A stretch of 64,000 bases of DNA from Bacillota bacterium (GTDB lineage: Bacteria; Bacillota; Clostridia; Lachnospirales; Lachnospiraceae), in NCBI GenBank assembly GCA_023423335.1, contig JAFAFU010000063.1, positions 62,001 to 126,000 of the forward strand, given 5' to 3'. This document shows, one piece after another, positions 16,533 through 26,075 of the stretch (position 1 is the stretch's first letter; each line of letters opens with the position of its first letter). The notes beneath the pieces are model-generated. The model did not search any database. It saw nothing but the letters and a program-made list of their open reading frames with translations, and was not told the DNA's origin. A program made the translations under genes and the position numbers.

Positions 16533-17537
16533 ATGCCGAAGACATTAGAAGAAAATAATCAGGGTGTAACCATAGGTGTCGTACAGGATATTATTGATTA
16601 TATTGAAGAGAATCTTTATGAAGAGCTAACACCAGGTATGATAGCGGTACGGTTTTTTCTGAGTATTTCAGCAATGAACAGCTTATTTAAAATTGTTTGC
16701 AATCTGACCATTATGGAGTATGTGCGGAACAGGAGACTTTCGCTTGCAGGTCAAGAACTTTTGGTGTCAGATATACGCATTATTGATCTGGCATTTAAGT
16801 ATGGATATGATACTCACGAAGCATTCACCAAGGCATTTACGCGATTTCATGGATTTCCTCCAAGTTTCGTCAGAAGGACATATCCCAAAATCAAAGTATT
16901 CAAACCATTTCAGATTGAATTGGTAATACACGGTGGATGGAATAACATATTATCGGATGAGTTATTATTACAGACAAAACTAAATTATCCTGAACAGGAA
17001 GAAAACTTCTTTTATTGTTATGATGAACATACCAAATTTAAAGGAGGAATATCAATGGATAATGAAAGGCGTCCATATCGAATTAGTGTCAGCAACATGA
17101 GACGGAAAGAGGACTGGAGGATCCTGTTATCGTTGGCGAAGAAGCTGGATGAGGCCGGTATTAAGTTTAAGGTAGATGGAAAGACAATGATATTTGTACA
17201 TGGACTGGAGTTTAAACTGGAAAAAATCTGTTTGACCTTCAAATGGAATGAGGAGCAAAAAATACTGGATTTTTTTAATAACAAAGGAAAGGCAGAAGGC
17301 AGCTTCGGCGGTTTCAAGTATTTTGACACAATGTTTGAAGGAATGAAAGTGCGGTGTATGTTTTATGGAGAATGTCAAGATGATAATGCGGATGATTTTC
17401 TGTTTCGAAACGCTGAACCGGTGGATGTGGACAGGCAGATAATTTATGCGCAGACATTGGAGTTTTATATTAAAAATACCGAGCCGGATAATAAATATTA
17501 CAAAATGGTGGACGATTTCCTGAAATTAAAAGACTGA
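16533..17537 (+). CDS. AraC family regulator with N-terminal DNA-binding domain
   Basis: 334 aa. The AraC/XylS double helix-turn-helix lies at the N-terminus (about residues 12-112), with the characteristic I-I-D-L-A-F-K-Y-G-Y and A-F-T-K-A-F-T-R-F-H-G-F-P-P-S-F-V-R. A C-terminal domain of about 210 residues follows, not recognised with certainty. This order, as in Rob and SoxS-like proteins with ligand domains, is the reverse of AraC itself. AGGGGG precedes the ATG. The target is unknown. The neighbour downstream is the DIP1984 protein. Confidence 0.8.
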   Translation: MPKTLEENNQGVTIGVVQDIIDYIEENLYEELTPGMIAVRFFLSISAMNSLFKIVCNLTIMEYVRNRRLSLAGQELLVSDIRIIDLAFKYGYDTHEAFTKAFTRFHGFPPSFVRRTYPKIKVFKPFQIELVIHGGWNNILSDELLLQTKLNYPEQEENFFYCYDEHTKFKGGISMDNERRPYRISVSNMRRKEDWRILLSLAKKLDEAGIKFKVDGKTMIFVHGLEFKLEKICLTFKWNEEQKILDFFNNKGKAEGSFGGFKYFDTMFEGMKVRCMFYGECQDDNADDFLFRNAEPVDVDRQIIYAQTLEFYIKNTEPDNKYYKMVDDFLKLKD

Positions 17538-17675
17538 TATCAGGTCGATAACTAAATTTGCGATGGTATATATTTACAAACGCATATTGTGGTGTTATTA
17601 TTATTTCATTATTTTCTTTTGATGAAAACTTTACTGTAAACGATATAACTACAATAGTATAGGGAGATGAATTAT

Positions 17676-18128
17676 ATGAAATTAGCGGAAGCATTAAATC
17701 TACGTTCGGATTTACAGAAAAGAATAGCACAAATCAGAGATAGACTACATAATAATGCGAAGGTGCAAGAAGGAGATCAGCCGGCGGAAAATCCGTATGA
17801 TTTATTAAAGGAATTAGATGAAGATATTCTCCGATTAGAAGAAATGATTAAGAAAATTAATTTTACCAACTGTCAGACAAAGGTGGATGGAATATCTATT
17901 ATGGATATGATCGCTAAAAAGGATACGTTAGCTTTGAAAAATTCAATATTAAGAAGCTTATTAAATGAAGCAAGTACTAAAGTCGAACGATATTCTAATA
18001 AAGAGATACGAATTCTAAGTACGGTTAAGGTTTCAGAGTTACAAAAAGAAGTTGACAGATATGCAAAGGAACTGCGTGAATTAGATACCAGGCTTCAAGG
18101 CCTTAATTGGACTACGGATATAATATAG
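17676..18128 (+). CDS. DIP1984 family protein (septicolysin-like)
   Basis: 150 aa, helical. It begins M-K-L-A-E-A-L-N-L-R-S-D-L-Q-K-R-I, with N-N-A-K-V-Q-E-G and N-P-Y-D-L-L-K-E-L, which is the recognisable pattern of the DIP1984 family. The old name septicolysin is used for some members, but no biochemical role is established. The AGGGAG at 17661-17666 touches an ATG at 17667, so the ATG at 17676 is preferred. Predicted coiled coils; no signal peptide. Confidence 0.8.
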   Translation: MKLAEALNLRSDLQKRIAQIRDRLHNNAKVQEGDQPAENPYDLLKELDEDILRLEEMIKKINFTNCQTKVDGISIMDMIAKKDTLALKNSILRSLLNEASTKVERYSNKEIRILSTVKVSELQKEVDRYAKELRELDTRLQGLNWTTDII

Positions 18129-18316
18129 CATTCAGAGAGTAATTCTGTCAGGGTGAACATCATCTCTTTCAGTTGAGAATGAACTGACTCTTGGGAGCAG
18201 AGCGAGGTATATTGCATAAGCATTGTTATACCTAGTATTGTTACATGAGTAAAAAGTAAGTTTATTGTTAATACCAGATGTTAACTACAGAATGAGGGCG
18301 GGGAAGGGGATTGACG

Positions 18317-18400
18317 AACTCCTGATATCATCATTCAGACTACGACAGCGGTATGTCTTCGGACAAAGTCGTTAGGGAATGAAGATACAGGAGGTTTTTT
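18317..18400 (+). terminator. Branched intrinsic terminator or attenuator
   Basis: An outer stem pairs 18317-18336 with 18377-18397 (about 18 of 20 bases). Inside is a second hairpin, ACGAC/GTCGT capped by TGTC-TTCG-GACA (a UUCG tetraloop, 18342-18372). TTTTTT follows at 18395-18400. It probably ends transcripts from the DIP1984 gene, but its size allows a regulatory RNA. The rest of 18129-18473 contains the MerR promoter and nothing else recognised. Confidence 0.65.
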
Positions 18401-18422
18401 ATACCAAAAAGCAAAATTCGTA

Positions 18423-18459
18423 TTGACTCTCCCGCGGCGTGATGGTTTAGGCTGAGAGT
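18423..18459 (+). promoter_or_regulatory. MerR-type promoter with 19-nt spacer
   Basis: TTGACT (18423-18428), exactly 19 nt, then TAGGCT (18448-18453), 21 bp before the merR start. The overlong spacer is the hallmark of promoters activated by MerR-family proteins, which twist the DNA. ACTCTC (18426-18431) and GAGAGT (18454-18459) form an inverted repeat around the spacer, a plausible operator. Autoregulation of the following regulator is therefore likely. Confidence 0.75.
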
Positions 18460-18473
18460 GAAAGGAGGCAGCA

Positions 18474-19313
18474 ATGAAAACAGTGAAAGAAGTATCGGAA
18501 ATTACCGGAGTAAGTATCAGAACATTACGGTATTATGATGAAATCGGATTACTGAAACCGACGCAATTAACAGCAGCCGGATATCGGCTCTATGATAACA
18601 AGGCATTGGAGAAGTTGCAGCAAATTATGTTCTTTCGAGAATTGGAGATACCATTGACGGACATTAAGAAAATTATGGAGAATCCTGCCTATGACAGAGA
18701 ACAGATCCTGTCAACTCAAAAGTCCCTGCTGGAACATAAGCGAAACCGTATAAACGGTATTATTGAGCTGATCACCGATGTGTTGAAGGGAGTGAATACT
18801 ATGAGCTTTGAAGCATTTAATGAGGATGATGTACGAATAATATTAGACCATACGCTTGAAAACATGCCCGGGGAAATCCTTGCGGAACAGATTAAAAAAT
18901 ATGGCAGTACGGAAAAGTATCGTGAATATCTGTCTGCCGGTTTTAAAAATGAACAGGCAATGGCAGATATACTGAAATGGTATGGCAGTAAAGAAAAAGC
19001 GGTAGAGGCCGTCTTGCAAGCTACGGCAACGAAGGAAGAATTGACACGGCAGCAGGACGAAAACGCGGAAATATATAAGCGGCTTGCAGAGGCAAAAGAA
19101 ACGGAGAATACTGTGTTGGAACAGGAGGCAATTGCAAGGCTTGCCAAATGCTACAAGGTCATGTTTCAGCTGGATAATGCAAGAGCCATCCTTCTGGATC
19201 TGGCAAAAGAGTATTTACGGTATGAGAAGCTGGCAGAAGCAACCGACAGCCAGTACGGCAAAGGAAGTGCGGAGTATATTGCCCAAGCAATCCGGAGATA
19301 TTACGGGGAATAG
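18474..19313 (+). CDS. MerR family regulator with TipA-like ligand domain
   Basis: 279 aa. An N-terminal MerR winged helix (T-V-K-E-V-S-E-I-T-G-V-S-I-R-T-L-R-Y-Y-D-E-I-G-L, about residues 2-26, with G-Y-R-L-Y) is followed by a dimerisation coil and a helical C-terminus (about 115-279) resembling the TipAS drug-binding domain. Members sense hydrophobic or peptide antibiotics and activate their own promoter. AAAGGAGG lies just before the ATG. No exporter is directly linked; an MFS carrier lies two genes downstream. Confidence 0.88.
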   Translation: MKTVKEVSEITGVSIRTLRYYDEIGLLKPTQLTAAGYRLYDNKALEKLQQIMFFRELEIPLTDIKKIMENPAYDREQILSTQKSLLEHKRNRINGIIELITDVLKGVNTMSFEAFNEDDVRIILDHTLENMPGEILAEQIKKYGSTEKYREYLSAGFKNEQAMADILKWYGSKEKAVEAVLQATATKEELTRQQDENAEIYKRLAEAKETENTVLEQEAIARLAKCYKVMFQLDNARAILLDLAKEYLRYEKLAEATDSQYGKGSAEYIAQAIRRYYGE

Positions 19314-19421
19314 CTCTCTAGATGAGTAATTTTAGTATGGAAATTATGTTTACCGATAATATATCTCCAAATCGTATGTTATGAATAGAATATATTGATG
19401 AAAACGTGAACGGAGATAATG

Positions 19422-20795
19422 ATGAGTTGTCATGTGTTTTATAACCATGGGCTTAGGACATATGGTCTGACGGAAAGTCCGGTAATTCGAAACCTCAATC
19501 CGATGGATCTTACGCTACCGTCCGGCTATCGAATTGAGGTTTTTGTGACAGGATTGAATTATCCGGCCGGGATGGTATTTTCTGATAATGGAGAATTATA
19601 TATTGCAGAGTCGGGCTTAAATGCAGAGGATGCAAGCATTATCAGACTGAGCAATGGTCGGTTCGATATTATTGCCCGGAATTTCAAGGTGCCCGTTACC
19701 GGAATAACCTATCTGGACGGCAATGTTTATGTGTCTCATAAGGGGTATATTACAATGATACGTCCGAATGGGGTGGTACAGGATATTGTAGCCGGATTAC
19801 CCTGTAACGGTGATAATGGGATCAGTAATCTGGCTTTCGGACCGGAGGGTAAGATATATTTTGGCTTGGGAACAGCAACGAATTCCGGTGTGGTAGGGGC
19901 AGATAACCAATGGCTTCTTAACCATCCGTTTTTACATGATCATCCGGCAATTGACATTACTGTGATCGGACAAAATTATGAATCGGATAACATCTATGTC
20001 AGTACCGAGGAGAAAGCTTATACCGGTGCCTTTGCTCCCTATGGGGAGACAAATATGCCGAATGACAGAAAAAGAGGATCTATCAGAGCATCCGGCAGTG
20101 TTCTTAGGATGAACCGTGACGGAACAGAGCTGGAGCTTGTGGCCTGGGGCTTCCGTAATCCGGTTCATATCCGGTTTGACCGGGAATTCAGACTTTTTGT
20201 TGCAAACCGCGGCTATGACGTAAGAGGCAGCAGACCGATTGCAAATGCGCTGGATGAGTTTCATCTTATTGCACCGGGAGTATGGTATGGATGGCCGGAC
20301 TATTCTGCCGGCGAGCCGTTGACTTTAGATAAATTTAAACCAGAGGGCAGATTACAGCCTGAATTCCTGCTTGCGGAGCACCCTAATATACCTCCATACC
20401 CTTATGCAGTATTTCCCCCGCATTCCAGCATTACAGGCTTTGATTTTAATTACAGGACCAGCTTTGGTTTCTTAGGCTCTGTTTTTATTGCTGAATTCGG
20501 AAGCTTAGGACCGATTACGATGGGTGAATCAGCCCCTTATGCAGGTATCAGCCAGAGGGTTTCCAGAATAGACATGAATACCCGCGAAGTTTCAACATTC
20601 ATATCGAATAAATCAGGGCTGCCCGCCTATCTTTCCGGGGAAGGCGGATTTGGCAGACCTGTGGATGTTAAATTCGGACCGGATGACGCAATGTATATAT
20701 TAGATGCCGGAATCAGTGAACGCCGTAATATGTTCCAGATTGTCCCCAATACGGGAGTCATCTGGAGGGTGTCACGGATATCGTTTGATATTTAA
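19422..20795 (+). CDS. Glucose/sorbosone dehydrogenase-like beta-propeller protein
   Basis: 457 aa. Repeated propeller signatures include G-L-N-Y-P-A-G-M-V-F, G-L-G-T-A-T-N-S-G, A-W-G-F-R-N-P-V-H-I-R-F-D and F-G-P-D-D-A-M-Y-I-L-D. These match the PQQ-type sugar (L-sorbosone) dehydrogenase fold. No signal peptide or PQQ biosynthesis genes are visible, so actual dehydrogenase activity is uncertain. GGAG at 19412-19415 suits the second ATG (19422) better than 19419. Confidence 0.75.
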   Translation: MSCHVFYNHGLRTYGLTESPVIRNLNPMDLTLPSGYRIEVFVTGLNYPAGMVFSDNGELYIAESGLNAEDASIIRLSNGRFDIIARNFKVPVTGITYLDGNVYVSHKGYITMIRPNGVVQDIVAGLPCNGDNGISNLAFGPEGKIYFGLGTATNSGVVGADNQWLLNHPFLHDHPAIDITVIGQNYESDNIYVSTEEKAYTGAFAPYGETNMPNDRKRGSIRASGSVLRMNRDGTELELVAWGFRNPVHIRFDREFRLFVANRGYDVRGSRPIANALDEFHLIAPGVWYGWPDYSAGEPLTLDKFKPEGRLQPEFLLAEHPNIPPYPYAVFPPHSSITGFDFNYRTSFGFLGSVFIAEFGSLGPITMGESAPYAGISQRVSRIDMNTREVSTFISNKSGLPAYLSGEGGFGRPVDVKFGPDDAMYILDAGISERRNMFQIVPNTGVIWRVSRISFDI

Positions 20796-20814
20796 TAAGC
20801 TCCTATGCTATAAT
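20785..20814 (+). promoter_or_regulatory. SigA-type promoter for the MFS gene
   Basis: TTGATA (20785-20790), 18-nt spacer and perfect TATAAT (20809-20814). The -35 lies in the last codons of the upstream gene. Confidence 0.6.
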
Positions 20815-20895
20815 GATGCGGTGCGAAAACTATGGATATAATTCGCAACTTATTATGAAGGACACCACACGGTATGCCGTTGGATTGATAAATCG

Positions 20896-22218
20896 ATGAA
20901 GTATGGATGGATGAACGTAAGAAACGGGCTTTGGTCCCGTATGAGACATAATATGCAGGCACCGGGAAACCGATTACTTATTTTGTTTACGGTGGAAGGA
21001 ATCCTGATCACCCTGGTAAACAATCTGGTGGGCGGCAATAATAATTTGTTTGCTATCCGATTGGGGGCCAGTGATTTTGAATTAAGTCTTGTTATTACAC
21101 TGCCGCAGCTGGTGGGTATGCTGGTACTTATTCCGGGAGGTATCCTTACCGATCACCTGGCGAATAAACGGAATATGGTAACTGCGGCATTGGCCGCTCT
21201 TGCCGCAGTATATGTATTGATTGGATTGGTACCGGCTTTGGGAGCTTATAAGCTGGCTGCCTTTCTGATTCTGGTGGCAGTATCGACTGCACCCATGACA
21301 ATCTACAATGTTTCCTGGCAGGCATATTTTTCGGATGTGGTAAATATTGATGACAGGAACGGAATACTTACTTCCCGTACAGGTCTGGCATTTCTGATCG
21401 GTCTGATCATTCCTCTGACCAGCGGGGCTTTATTGGCTTCCACGGATACTACTCACGACAAGATCATGCTTCATCAGGTTTTTTACTTTGTCGGGGTAGT
21501 TCTTCTGTTGCTTCAGGTCTTCGTTCTGAGCAGGATAAAAAGTAACCGGGAGCAGCAGCATACGGGGATCAGCATCCGCAATCTAAAAGCGGTATTACTG
21601 GAGCTGGTGCATAACAAGAGCTTTCTTGGCTTTATCAGTGTGGCCATGTTCTTCTATGTGACCTGGCATATTGACTGGACCTTGTATTTCCTTGGGCAAG
21701 TAAATTATTTGGGCATGAATGAAGCCTGGCTTAGTTATATCGGTATCGGTAATTCGGCCGTTCAGTTTCTGACAATCGGTTTCTGGAGCCGGATTAACCG
21801 GAAAAAGGGAGTGAGGTATGCAATTATCTTTGGCAATTTGGGACTGGCCCTCTGCCCGGTCAGCATGATTATTGCTACCGGTGTACCGGTGGGATATGGG
21901 AAGGTTATTTTCCTGATCCTGAATACGTTATCAAACATTACCCTGGTAACGATTTCATTGAATATAATCCAGTGCCTGCTGCAGGTAATTCCGGAGAAAA
22001 ACAAGACCCTTAATATTTCTATCTACACGGTGCTGGTTACACTGTCAAATGCATTTATGCCCCTTGCCGGTGTGGCTGTCTATAAGAAAATCGGTGGGGA
22101 TCTGAGGGCATTACAGATTTTATTTGCCATAATTTTTGTATTGCGAATCATATCCTCAGGCTTATGGGCCCTGCGTTATTTGATTCTCCGTAAGCAGCCA
22201 AAGGAACAGCAAGGCTGA
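20896..22218 (+). CDS. Major facilitator superfamily transporter
   Basis: 440 aa with about twelve hydrophobic helices and the MFS loop motif in the form G-G-I-L-T-D-H-L-A-N-K-R-N near residue 93. Substrate unknown. A basic N-terminus (W-S-R-M-R-H) precedes helix 1. The ribosome site is poor, so the start could be a later codon. It has its own promoter. Confidence 0.85.
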   Translation: MKYGWMNVRNGLWSRMRHNMQAPGNRLLILFTVEGILITLVNNLVGGNNNLFAIRLGASDFELSLVITLPQLVGMLVLIPGGILTDHLANKRNMVTAALAALAAVYVLIGLVPALGAYKLAAFLILVAVSTAPMTIYNVSWQAYFSDVVNIDDRNGILTSRTGLAFLIGLIIPLTSGALLASTDTTHDKIMLHQVFYFVGVVLLLLQVFVLSRIKSNREQQHTGISIRNLKAVLLELVHNKSFLGFISVAMFFYVTWHIDWTLYFLGQVNYLGMNEAWLSYIGIGNSAVQFLTIGFWSRINRKKGVRYAIIFGNLGLALCPVSMIIATGVPVGYGKVIFLILNTLSNITLVTISLNIIQCLLQVIPEKNKTLNISIYTVLVTLSNAFMPLAGVAVYKKIGGDLRALQILFAIIFVLRIISSGLWALRYLILRKQPKEQQG

Positions 22219-22479
22219 TACCCATGATCCCGGAAAGGTCAATGATACGGCACACTGGTATAATTATAAGGAATCTGTCAGTAAAACCTGTCGTAATAAT
22301 TGTATTTTTATAAATTTAAAGTTATTTGCCAAGAACGGATAATGAAAAAAATCGTATTAAATAGTTGATTTTTATAAAATTATCCTGTATATTAGTTGAA
22401 TAATTATATATAAATTCGGTGGAAATATAATTACCCGCTGTGTTATAATTAAACATATTAGTTGTAGTTATCAATAGAA

Positions 22480-23550
22480 GTGTTCAATGTGATAAATGAA
22501 GGCAGCGATATTAAGGTCGGGAAACGAATGATTGAGAATAAAGGGTTTGGACAAATAGATAATTTATATGACAGGAAAGCTTCCGGATTAAATGCCTCCG
22601 ATATTGAAGCAGCGAAGGTACGTATTGGGGCTTATGTAAATAAAACTCCCCTGGAGAAATCCATCTATCTGAGTAACAGCAGTCATAATGTATTTATGAA
22701 GCTGGAGTGCCAGCAGCCGGTTAAGTCCTTTAAAATCAGAGGAGCTATGAATAGGCTGTTGCTTCTTGATGAGGAAGAAAAGAAGCTGGGTATAGCAACG
22801 GTTTCTTCCGGAAACCATGGAATAGCTGTTGCTTATGGTGCAAAACTGCTGAACATTAAGACGGTAAAGATTATCATTCCTAAGACCACTCCGAAGAGTA
22901 AGATAGACAAGATCAAATACTACGGCGGTCAGGTTATGCTGATGGGAAGTGCTTATGATGAAGCCCATTCCTTGGGGATGAGGTATATACGGGATAGCAG
23001 ACTTACCTATATAGATGGGGGGGATGAGGATCCTGTGGTTTATGCAGGACAGGGTACCGTAACTCTGGAGCTTCTGGAGCAAAACCCGGATATTGATACC
23101 ATACTGGTTCCCATCGGCGGCGGCGGTTTATGTACGGGGACTGCCGTTGCGGCTAAGAGTATCAATAAGGATATTAAAGTAATCGGACTTTATTCGGAAG
23201 CTTGTCCGGCTTGGGAAGCTTGTATCAGGGATGGACGGCTCTATCACGAATATCCCAGTGAGGAGTCCGTATGTGAAGCAATGGTAGGAGGAATTGGACG
23301 CCTTTCCTATGAGATGCGGGATTGGCTGGACGGTCATCTGCCGGTTAAGGAAGAATACATACGAAAAGCCATGGTACATGCCATATTCCAGGAGAAAATA
23401 GTTGCTGAGGCTTCCGGCTCCGTTCCGATTGCAGCTCTGCTGCAGTATGGAGCTCAAATTCCCGGAAAAAATATAGCTTTAATTATCAGCGGCGGTAATG
23501 TGAACAATGAGCTCCTGGTCAGTGAGCTTAAGAAAAACCACGCAGATTAA
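22480..23550 (+). CDS. Threonine/serine dehydratase-like PLP enzyme
   Basis: 356 aa, fold-type II PLP enzyme. Visible: K-L-E-C-Q-Q-P-V-K-S-F-K-I-R-G-A with the PLP lysine, S-S-G-N-H-G, and the phosphate-binding G-G-G-G-L. These fit catabolic threonine dehydratases, which produce 2-oxobutyrate and ammonia, though serine racemase or related lyases cannot be excluded. No C-terminal ACT domain. The GTG at 22480 has a weak ribosome site; the ATG at 22528 is an alternative. An amino-acid ABC transporter follows 50 bp downstream, suggesting uptake and breakdown of an amino acid. The 261-bp gap upstream holds only a TATAAT (22444-22449). Confidence 0.85.
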   Translation: MFNVINEGSDIKVGKRMIENKGFGQIDNLYDRKASGLNASDIEAAKVRIGAYVNKTPLEKSIYLSNSSHNVFMKLECQQPVKSFKIRGAMNRLLLLDEEEKKLGIATVSSGNHGIAVAYGAKLLNIKTVKIIIPKTTPKSKIDKIKYYGGQVMLMGSAYDEAHSLGMRYIRDSRLTYIDGGDEDPVVYAGQGTVTLELLEQNPDIDTILVPIGGGGLCTGTAVAAKSINKDIKVIGLYSEACPAWEACIRDGRLYHEYPSEESVCEAMVGGIGRLSYEMRDWLDGHLPVKEEYIRKAMVHAIFQEKIVAEASGSVPIAALLQYGAQIPGKNIALIISGGNVNNELLVSELKKNHAD

Positions 23551-23599
23551 GAATCTTATATCTCATAAGAGGTAAATATAAAGAAAAGAGGAGAAGAAC

Positions 23600-24385
23600 A
23601 TGAAAAAAATTATAGTAGTAATGTTAGTGTTTGTTATGATGTTAAGCCTGGCAGCCTGTGGTGGAAAAGACAGCAAGAAGACGAAGCTGCTTTTAGGTAC
23701 TTCGGCAGATTACCCTCCGTTTGAGTTTATTGTACTTAATGATGCCGGTCAGAAGGAATATGCCGGTATCGATATCTCTTTGGCAGAAAAGCTTGCCGAA
23801 GATATGAAGCTGGAGCTGGAAGTTGTCAATATGAGCTTTGATAACCTGATGGCTTCCCTGCAAAAAGGTGAGGTTGATATGGTTATTGCTGCGGTTGAAG
23901 TAGACGAAGACCGTGCAAAGGTTGCTGATTTCTCAGATGCTTATTATACGGACCTGCCTCCGATGGTATTAGTAAGAGCTGCTGACGCAGCAAACTATAC
24001 CTCTGTTGACAGCTTCAAGGATAAGACGGTCGGTGCACAGATGGGTACCACAAAGGCTGCTATCGTCAACGACAATATGCCGGGTGCCACTTTATTAGCA
24101 GTATCCTCTGTTACTGATCTGGTTAATAACCTGGTATATGAGAAATGTGACGCTATCATTTTGGATGGTGCCGTAGCGCTTCAGTATGCGGAAAGCAATG
24201 ATGCCTTAGTAATTCCTGAGGTTAGTCTGGGAGATGCATATCCTTATGTAGTCGCAGTTCAAAAGGGTGATCCCTCTAAGCTGCTGGAGAGCTTTAATAA
24301 GACCATTGCCGCGGTTACCGGTGATGGTACGATGGATACATGGATTACCGAAGCAAATGATCTTAGTGATCAGGCAATCGAATAA
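23600..24385 (+). CDS. Polar amino-acid ABC transporter, substrate-binding lipoprotein
   Basis: 261 aa, family 3 solute-binding protein. A signal peptide ends in the lipobox L-A-A-C (Cys about residue 20). Family marks are S-A-D-Y-P-P-F-E-F, A-G-I-D-I-S-L-A-E and V-G-A-Q-M-G-T-T-K. Strong ribosome site GAGGAG. It is separated from its permease by a terminator-like hairpin, a common way to raise binding-protein levels. Confidence 0.94.
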   Translation: MKKIIVVMLVFVMMLSLAACGGKDSKKTKLLLGTSADYPPFEFIVLNDAGQKEYAGIDISLAEKLAEDMKLELEVVNMSFDNLMASLQKGEVDMVIAAVEVDEDRAKVADFSDAYYTDLPPMVLVRAADAANYTSVDSFKDKTVGAQMGTTKAAIVNDNMPGATLLAVSSVTDLVNNLVYEKCDAIILDGAVALQYAESNDALVIPEVSLGDAYPYVVAVQKGDPSKLLESFNKTIAAVTGDGTMDTWITEANDLSDQAIE

Positions 24386-24404
24386 TTATTGATGCTAAAA
24401 AGTT

Positions 24405-24442
24405 GGGTGTAAAGTCCGTTACCTGCTTTACACCCGGTTTTT
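24405..24442 (+). terminator. Partial terminator after the binding-protein gene
   Basis: Perfect 10-bp stem GGGTGTAAAG (24405-24414) / CTTTACACCC (24426-24435), 11-nt loop, then GGTTTTTATT. Probably leaky, because the transporter genes continue downstream. Confidence 0.8.
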
Positions 24443-24554
24443 ATTCAATAGGAAATGGACCTCTGTTGAATAAAAATGCTTCGCAGGAGGCACATTCACG
24501 CGTAATGTACTGTGTCGTCTTTGCAAGGGCACACTCTTTTTAGAAAGGAAACAC

Positions 24555-25259
24555 ATGTCTACTACTAATTTTTTTAATTTTACCTTTTTACCCAAATATT
24601 TTTCCCTGTTTGTACAGGGAATCGAATATACGTTATTTATCTCAGTCGTATCCGTATTGCTGGCAGTTGTACCTGCACTTGTTCTGGCGTTGATGCGCTT
24701 GAGCAAATCCCGAATGATTCGGTGTATCTCAGGAATGTATATTGCCATATTCCGATCGACACCTCTGCTGGTTCAGCTGGCATTGGTTTACTTCGGACTT
24801 TTTAATTTGATCAAAATTCCGACCTTTTATATATTTGGATTTATCAATACCTCCATGTTTATTCCGGGTGTCGTTGCCTTGGCTCTGAACAGTGCGGCTT
24901 ATGTTGCGGAGATTTTCCGTGCCGGTATTCTTGCCGTGGATTCAGGACAGAACGAGGCGGCGCGAAGCCTTGGTTTATCCGCATCGAAATCCATGTCACT
25001 GGTGGTTCTTCCGCAAGCGATTAAAAATATACTGCCGGCGTTGGCCAATGAAGTTATAACTATGGTGAAGGAGTCTTCCATCTGTTCAACTCTGGGAATG
25101 GTGGAGCTGATGTGGGCGGCGAAAACTGTTTCCGCAACCACCTATATCACCATCGGTCCATATGTTCTCGTTGCAATTATTTATTTCTGCATCAATTATC
25201 CCGCCAGCAAGGTGATTGAAGCAATTGAAAGGAGAATGAGACGTGGAGACAAGCGGTAG
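24555..25259 (+). CDS. Amino-acid ABC transporter permease
   Basis: 234 aa HisM/GlnP-type permease with about five helices and the EAA loop A-A-R-S-L-G-L-S-A-S-K-S. AGAAAGG precedes the ATG. Its 3' end overlaps the ATPase gene by 17 bp, so the two are translationally coupled. Confidence 0.94.
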   Translation: MSTTNFFNFTFLPKYFSLFVQGIEYTLFISVVSVLLAVVPALVLALMRLSKSRMIRCISGMYIAIFRSTPLLVQLALVYFGLFNLIKIPTFYIFGFINTSMFIPGVVALALNSAAYVAEIFRAGILAVDSGQNEAARSLGLSASKSMSLVVLPQAIKNILPALANEVITMVKESSICSTLGMVELMWAAKTVSATTYITIGPYVLVAIIYFCINYPASKVIEAIERRMRRGDKR

Positions 25260-25989
25260 ACTGATATCTGTAAAAAACCTGACGAAGGAATATAACAAGG
25301 GACTGGTGAAAGCCCTTAATGAATGCAACATCGATATTAATCAGGGAGAAGTAGTAGCAATCATCGGACCCTCCGGCTCCGGTAAGTCCACACTGCTCCG
25401 ATCCTTAAATCTTTTGGAGGAGCCGACTCATGGGGAAATATATTTTGACGGAGTGAATCTGGCGGACAGGCATGTGGATATTGATCTTCACCGCAGACGG
25501 ATGGGAATGGTATTCCAGCATTTCAACCTGTTTCCTCATAAGACAGTGCTTCATAATATAACACTGGCACCAATCAATTTAAAGATCATGACCAAGGAAG
25601 AGGCGGAGGCCCGGGCTTATAAGCTGCTGGAGCGCATCGGTCTCAGTGATAAGGCTAAGGAGTATCCCTCCAGACTGTCCGGCGGTCAGAAACAGCGTAT
25701 CGCTATCGTCCGTTCTCTGGCAATGAATCCGGAGGTTATGCTATTCGACGAACCGACCTCGGCGCTGGATCCGGAGATGGTTGGTGAGGTCCTGGACCTG
25801 ATCAAGGATCTTGTCAGAGAAGGTATGACAATGGTAATCGTAACCCATGAGATGGGATTTGCCCGTGAGGTGGCATCCCGTGTAGTCTTCATGGCGGACG
25901 GTACAATCCGTGAGGATAATACGCCGAAGGAATTGTTTGAAAATCCGCAGGACCCGAGACTGAAGGATTTCCTGTCCAAGGTACTGTAG
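25243..25989 (+). CDS. Amino-acid ABC transporter ATP-binding protein
   Basis: 248 aa GlnQ-type ATPase. Walker A G-P-S-G-S-G-K-S-T (about residues 42-50), Q-loop F-Q-H-F-N-L-F-P, signature L-S-G-G-Q-K-Q-R, Walker B V-M-L-F-D-E-P-T-S-A-L-D and the H-loop T-H-E-M-G-F-A. GTG start with AAAGGAG nine bases upstream, inside the permease gene. Completes a three-gene importer. Confidence 0.95.
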   Translation: METSGRLISVKNLTKEYNKGLVKALNECNIDINQGEVVAIIGPSGSGKSTLLRSLNLLEEPTHGEIYFDGVNLADRHVDIDLHRRRMGMVFQHFNLFPHKTVLHNITLAPINLKIMTKEEAEARAYKLLERIGLSDKAKEYPSRLSGGQKQRIAIVRSLAMNPEVMLFDEPTSALDPEMVGEVLDLIKDLVREGMTMVIVTHEMGFAREVASRVVFMADGTIREDNTPKELFENPQDPRLKDFLSKVL

Positions 25990-26026
25990 TAAATATGGTA
26001 TTGCATTGCTATTTATTAATGCCTTA

Positions 26027-26055
26027 TTGAAAGAAATTCCGGAAAATGTTATAAT
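26027..26055 (+). promoter_or_regulatory. SigA promoter for the 63-aa protein
   Basis: TTGAAA (26027-26032), 17-nt spacer, TATAAT (26050-26055), directly before the ribosome site. Confidence 0.75.
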
Positions 26056-26075
26056 AATGGCAGGAGGTGGCTTTT

